From assembly GCA_910585505.1 (NCBI GenBank), contig CAJUFF010000062.1, positions 1 to 14,456 on the forward strand: a stretch of DNA of 14,456 nt. The letters run 5' to 3'. The position numbers were made by a program, and so were the translations under genes. Below, piece after piece: positions 12,702 through 14,456 of this stretch; the stretch's first letter is position 1; every line of letters begins with the position of its first letter. This stretch comes from an uncultured Ruminiclostridium sp. (GTDB lineage: Bacteria > Bacillota > Clostridia > Oscillospirales > Ruminococcaceae). The notes under the pieces are model-generated. The model ran no database searches, was not told the DNA's origin, and saw nothing but the letters and a program-made list of their open reading frames with translations.

Positions 12702-13481
12702 ATGCTGAAGAAATTCGCGTTAAAATTTAAGCAATTCCGCTTTCTTTTTGAGGAACTCGTAAAGCGTGATTTTACAAAAAAATATAAGCGTACCATTTTG
12801 GGTATATTTTGGAGCGTTCTTGGACCGCTTATGACCCTCGGCGTTATGGCACTTGTTTTTTCGCAGTTTTTTGGCAGAAATATCAATCACTTTATCATAT
12901 ATATTTTCTGCGGGAATTTATTATTCGGATATTTTAAAGAATCCACTGGCAGCGGAATGACAGTACTGTTAGCAAATGCGGGTATTTTTTCAAAAGTTAA
13001 TGTTCCAAAATATATTTTTCTCCTTTCTCAAAACGTTTCATCGCTTATAAATTTCGGAATAAATATTATTGTTCTGTTTATTTTTTGCATCATTGATGGT
13101 TTGCCATTATCATGGAAATTCGTAATGCTTTTGTATCCGATATGTTGCCTTGTGATGTTTAATCTGGGAGTTGGATTTATTTTGTCGGCTTTATATATAA
13201 TGTTTCGTGATATGAAATATTTGTATAATATTTTTACAACATTGCTTATGTATATGTCGGCGATATTTTATTCAGTAGATATTTATCCTGAGGAAGTTCA
13301 GCATTTATTCTACCTTAACCCAATTTATGTCTATATCCGTTATTTCCGCAAAATAATCATTGATGGTGAGATACCAAGGTTTTCTTTTCATCTTCTCGCA
13401 GCGGCATATGCCGTAATTGTATTGGTTATCGGAGCAGTAATATATAAGAAAAAGAATTACAAATTTTTATATTATATCTGA
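12702..13481 (+). CDS. ABC-2 type permease of a polysaccharide/teichoic-acid exporter
   Basis: This is the integral membrane half of an ABC exporter (TagG/Wzm type) that moves lipid-linked glycan across the cytoplasmic membrane. From ATG 12702 it has 259 residues. The amphipathic N-terminus ends in VKRDFTKKYKRTILGIFWSV, the family signature, in which LVxRDxxxRYKxSxLGxxW is typical. About six hydrophobic segments follow, near 33-58, 62-82, 108-132, 138-165, 172-192 and 225-248. The C-terminal NPIYVYIRYFRKII is also typical of polysaccharide permeases. A 37-nt gap separates it from glf, the widest gap in the operon, and its partner ATPase starts 11 nt after its stop. Confidence 0.93.
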   Translation: MLKKFALKFKQFRFLFEELVKRDFTKKYKRTILGIFWSVLGPLMTLGVMALVFSQFFGRNINHFIIYIFCGNLLFGYFKESTGSGMTVLLANAGIFSKVNVPKYIFLLSQNVSSLINFGINIIVLFIFCIIDGLPLSWKFVMLLYPICCLVMFNLGVGFILSALYIMFRDMKYLYNIFTTLLMYMSAIFYSVDIYPEEVQHLFYLNPIYVYIRYFRKIIIDGEIPRFSFHLLAAAYAVIVLVIGAVIYKKKNYKFLYYI

Positions 13482-13482
13482 T

Positions 13483-13487
13483 GGGAG
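13483..13487 (+). promoter_or_regulatory. Ribosome binding site for the ABC ATPase
   Basis: GGGAG is 5 nt before ATG 13493. The alternative ATG 13481 overlaps the permease stop codon but has no purine-rich site upstream, so the product more likely begins MGNIIEVKNV. Confidence 0.5.
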
Positions 13488-13492
13488 TTAGT

Positions 13493-14257
13493 ATGGGTAA
13501 TATCATTGAAGTGAAAAATGTTTCCGTCAAATATATCACTGGCGACTTACGGAATATCGGTATAAAAGAATATTTCATGAAGAAGCTTACGCGAAAATAC
13601 CAAGTGCAGTCATTCATAGCAGTCAACAACGTTTCATTTACTCTTGAGCATGGCGATATGCTAGGAATAATTGGGACGAATGGCGCGGGAAAATCTACAC
13701 TGTTAAAGGTGATTACACAAATAATGCAGCCCTCTGTCGGATATGTAAAAGTGAACGGAAGAATAGCCGCTCTTCTGGAACTTGGAAGTGGTTTTGACGG
13801 TGATTTGAATCTTAAAGAAAACGCCTATCTGCGTGGAGCTATGCTTGGGTATACACGGGAATATATGGATAAAAAATACCCTGAAATTCTTGCCTTTTCT
13901 GAGCTTCAGGATTTTGAGCAATGTCCGTTTAAGCAGCTTTCCAACGGAATGAAATCACGTATAGCTTTTTCAATTGCAAGTATGGTCGAGCCTGAGATAC
14001 TGATACTTGATGAAGTTTTATCGGTGGGCGATGGAGCGTTCAGGGAAAAAAGCGAAAAGAAAATGCACGAGATAATTCAAAACGGAAAGGCGACTATTCT
14101 TGTTTCCCATTCTATTGCTCAAGTACGGCGAATGTGCAATAAAGTATTGTGGTTAGATCATGGCAGGCAAATAGGATTTGGCGAGACTATACCTATATGT
14201 AACAGGTATGAGGTTTTTTTAAAAACGGGAGTTCTGCCCGAGAAATCACCTCTATGA
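13493..14257 (+). CDS. ATP-binding subunit of the polysaccharide/teichoic-acid ABC exporter
   Basis: This is the ATPase partner (TagH/Wzt type) of the preceding permease. Numbering from ATG 13493 (254 residues): Walker A GTNGAGKST (61-69), signature LSNGMKSR (149-156), Walker B EILILDE (168-174) and the switch histidine in VSHS (His206). The LSNGM signature, LELGSGFDGDLN and VLSVGD segments are typical of the Wzt/TagH subfamily. The insertion between the first beta strands (LRNIGIKEYFMKKL, 19-32) is also typical of it. The protein stops soon after the ATPase domain, so it lacks the C-terminal carbohydrate-binding domain of O9a-type Wzt and the long extension of Bacillus TagH. Export is therefore unlikely to depend on recognising a chain cap through this subunit. 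Confidence 0.94.
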   Translation: MGNIIEVKNVSVKYITGDLRNIGIKEYFMKKLTRKYQVQSFIAVNNVSFTLEHGDMLGIIGTNGAGKSTLLKVITQIMQPSVGYVKVNGRIAALLELGSGFDGDLNLKENAYLRGAMLGYTREYMDKKYPEILAFSELQDFEQCPFKQLSNGMKSRIAFSIASMVEPEILILDEVLSVGDGAFREKSEKKMHEIIQNGKATILVSHSIAQVRRMCNKVLWLDHGRQIGFGETIPICNRYEVFLKTGVLPEKSPL

Positions 14258-14323
14258 CGCCTTCAATCCTTACTCCAACTTAAAATGACTGCTTCGATAA
14301 GGTAAACAAAAAATGTTTTGTAC

Positions 14324-14365
14324 AAGGAGGATATTCTAGGAATGAATGTAATTATAGCGATCTAA
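14324..14365 (+). other. Orphan Shine-Dalgarno with a 7-codon reading frame
   Basis: AAGGAGG (14324-14330) is as strong a ribosome binding site as any in the window. It is followed after 11 nt by ATG 14342, which encodes only MNVIIAI before a TAA at 14363-14365. It could be a leader peptide, the stump of a decayed gene or chance. The long spacing weakens it. Confidence 0.25.
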
Positions 14366-14378
14366 CAACTGTAACAGA

Positions 14379-14400
14379 TATAAAAATTTTGGTTTTTATA
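14379..14400. repeat. AT-only inverted repeat
   Basis: TATAAAAA (14379-14386) and TTTTTATA (14393-14400) are perfect inverted copies around a 6-nt loop, TTTTGG. Allowing one mismatch extends the arms by two more pairs. The stem has no G-C pair in its 8-bp core and no T-run follows, so it is a weak hairpin at best; a protein-binding palindrome is an alternative. Confidence 0.4.
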
Positions 14401-14456
14401 ACTTGAGTCTGAATAACGAACCGTGTAAATGTCAATAATATCCAAAAAGAAAGGAA

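Larger units (their letters stand above)
14258..14456 (+). other. AT-rich intergenic end of the window
   Basis: About 200 bases follow the ATPase stop without a sizeable reading frame on either strand; stops are frequent in all frames I read. I see no GC-rich hairpin plus T-run, so no convincing intrinsic terminator, and the operon may continue. It ends in AAGAAAGGA (14447-14455), which could be the ribosome binding site of a gene just beyond the window. A frame from ATG 14429 (MSIISKKKG) runs open to the edge but is too short to call. Confidence 0.6.

Noticed and set aside
14404..14432. Promoter-like TTGAGT with a TAAATG box 17 nt downstream near the window end
   Set aside because: The -10 match is poor and no downstream gene is visible in the window to support it.
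1..14456. CRISPR array, tRNA/rRNA genes or an insertion sequence
   Set aside because: No regularly spaced identical repeats, no tRNA- or rRNA-like conserved segments and no transposase frame were seen. The only repeats are the protein-coding 18-residue units and short AT palindromes.

Overview
The window is one rightward block of genes on the + strand. It looks like the first 14 kb or so of a surface-polysaccharide (capsule, teichoic-acid-like or wall-glycan) locus. Moderate-to-low GC by eye, strong GGAGG-type ribosome binding sites, frequent TTG/GTG starts and dense 4-17 nt gene overlaps fit a Gram-positive Firmicute, most likely a Clostridia-type gut anaerobe. The species cannot be read from the sequence.

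Layout. Bases 1-530 are the 3' part of a tyrosine-recombinase-like gene whose catalytic boxes look degenerate. It ends 4 nt before the first glycosyltransferase. Bases 535-8205 hold the assembly enzymes: a GT4 glycosyltransferase, a LicD phosphotransferase, a TagD glycerol-3-phosphate cytidylyltransferase, a 905-residue GT2-TagF fusion, and an 873-residue protein with an ILEI-like domain, a GT61-like domain, a degenerate Rossmann-like region and a coiled coil of four 18-residue repeats. Bases 8202-11516 hold a CDP-6-deoxyhexose module (rfbF, rfbG, a reductase and an RmlC-like epimerase) without rfbH. Bases 11513-12664 encode UDP-galactopyranose mutase. Bases 12702-14257 encode a two-part ABC-2 exporter of the TagG/TagH or Wzm/Wzt type. 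The last 200 bases are AT-rich and appear non-coding, with an orphan Shine-Dalgarno sequence and an AT-only inverted repeat.

How the genes work together (inference). TagD makes CDP-glycerol, which the TagF domain and probably LicD can use. RfbF, RfbG and the next two enzymes make a CDP-linked 6-deoxyhexose. Glf supplies UDP-galactofuranose. GT4, GT2 and GT61 build the glycan on a cytoplasmic lipid carrier, and the ABC transporter exports it. No initiating sugar-phosphate transferase, flippase/polymerase pair or wall-ligating LCP enzyme is visible, so those functions lie outside the window.

The most notable point is the 873-residue protein. Its N-terminus matches, from memory, the FAM3/ILEI domain and the POMGnT1 stem domain, but with the two halves in swapped order. 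It sits beside GT61, LicD (fukutin/FKRP family) and a CDP-glycerol synthase. That is a bacterial set resembling the parts used to glycosylate animal alpha-dystroglycan.
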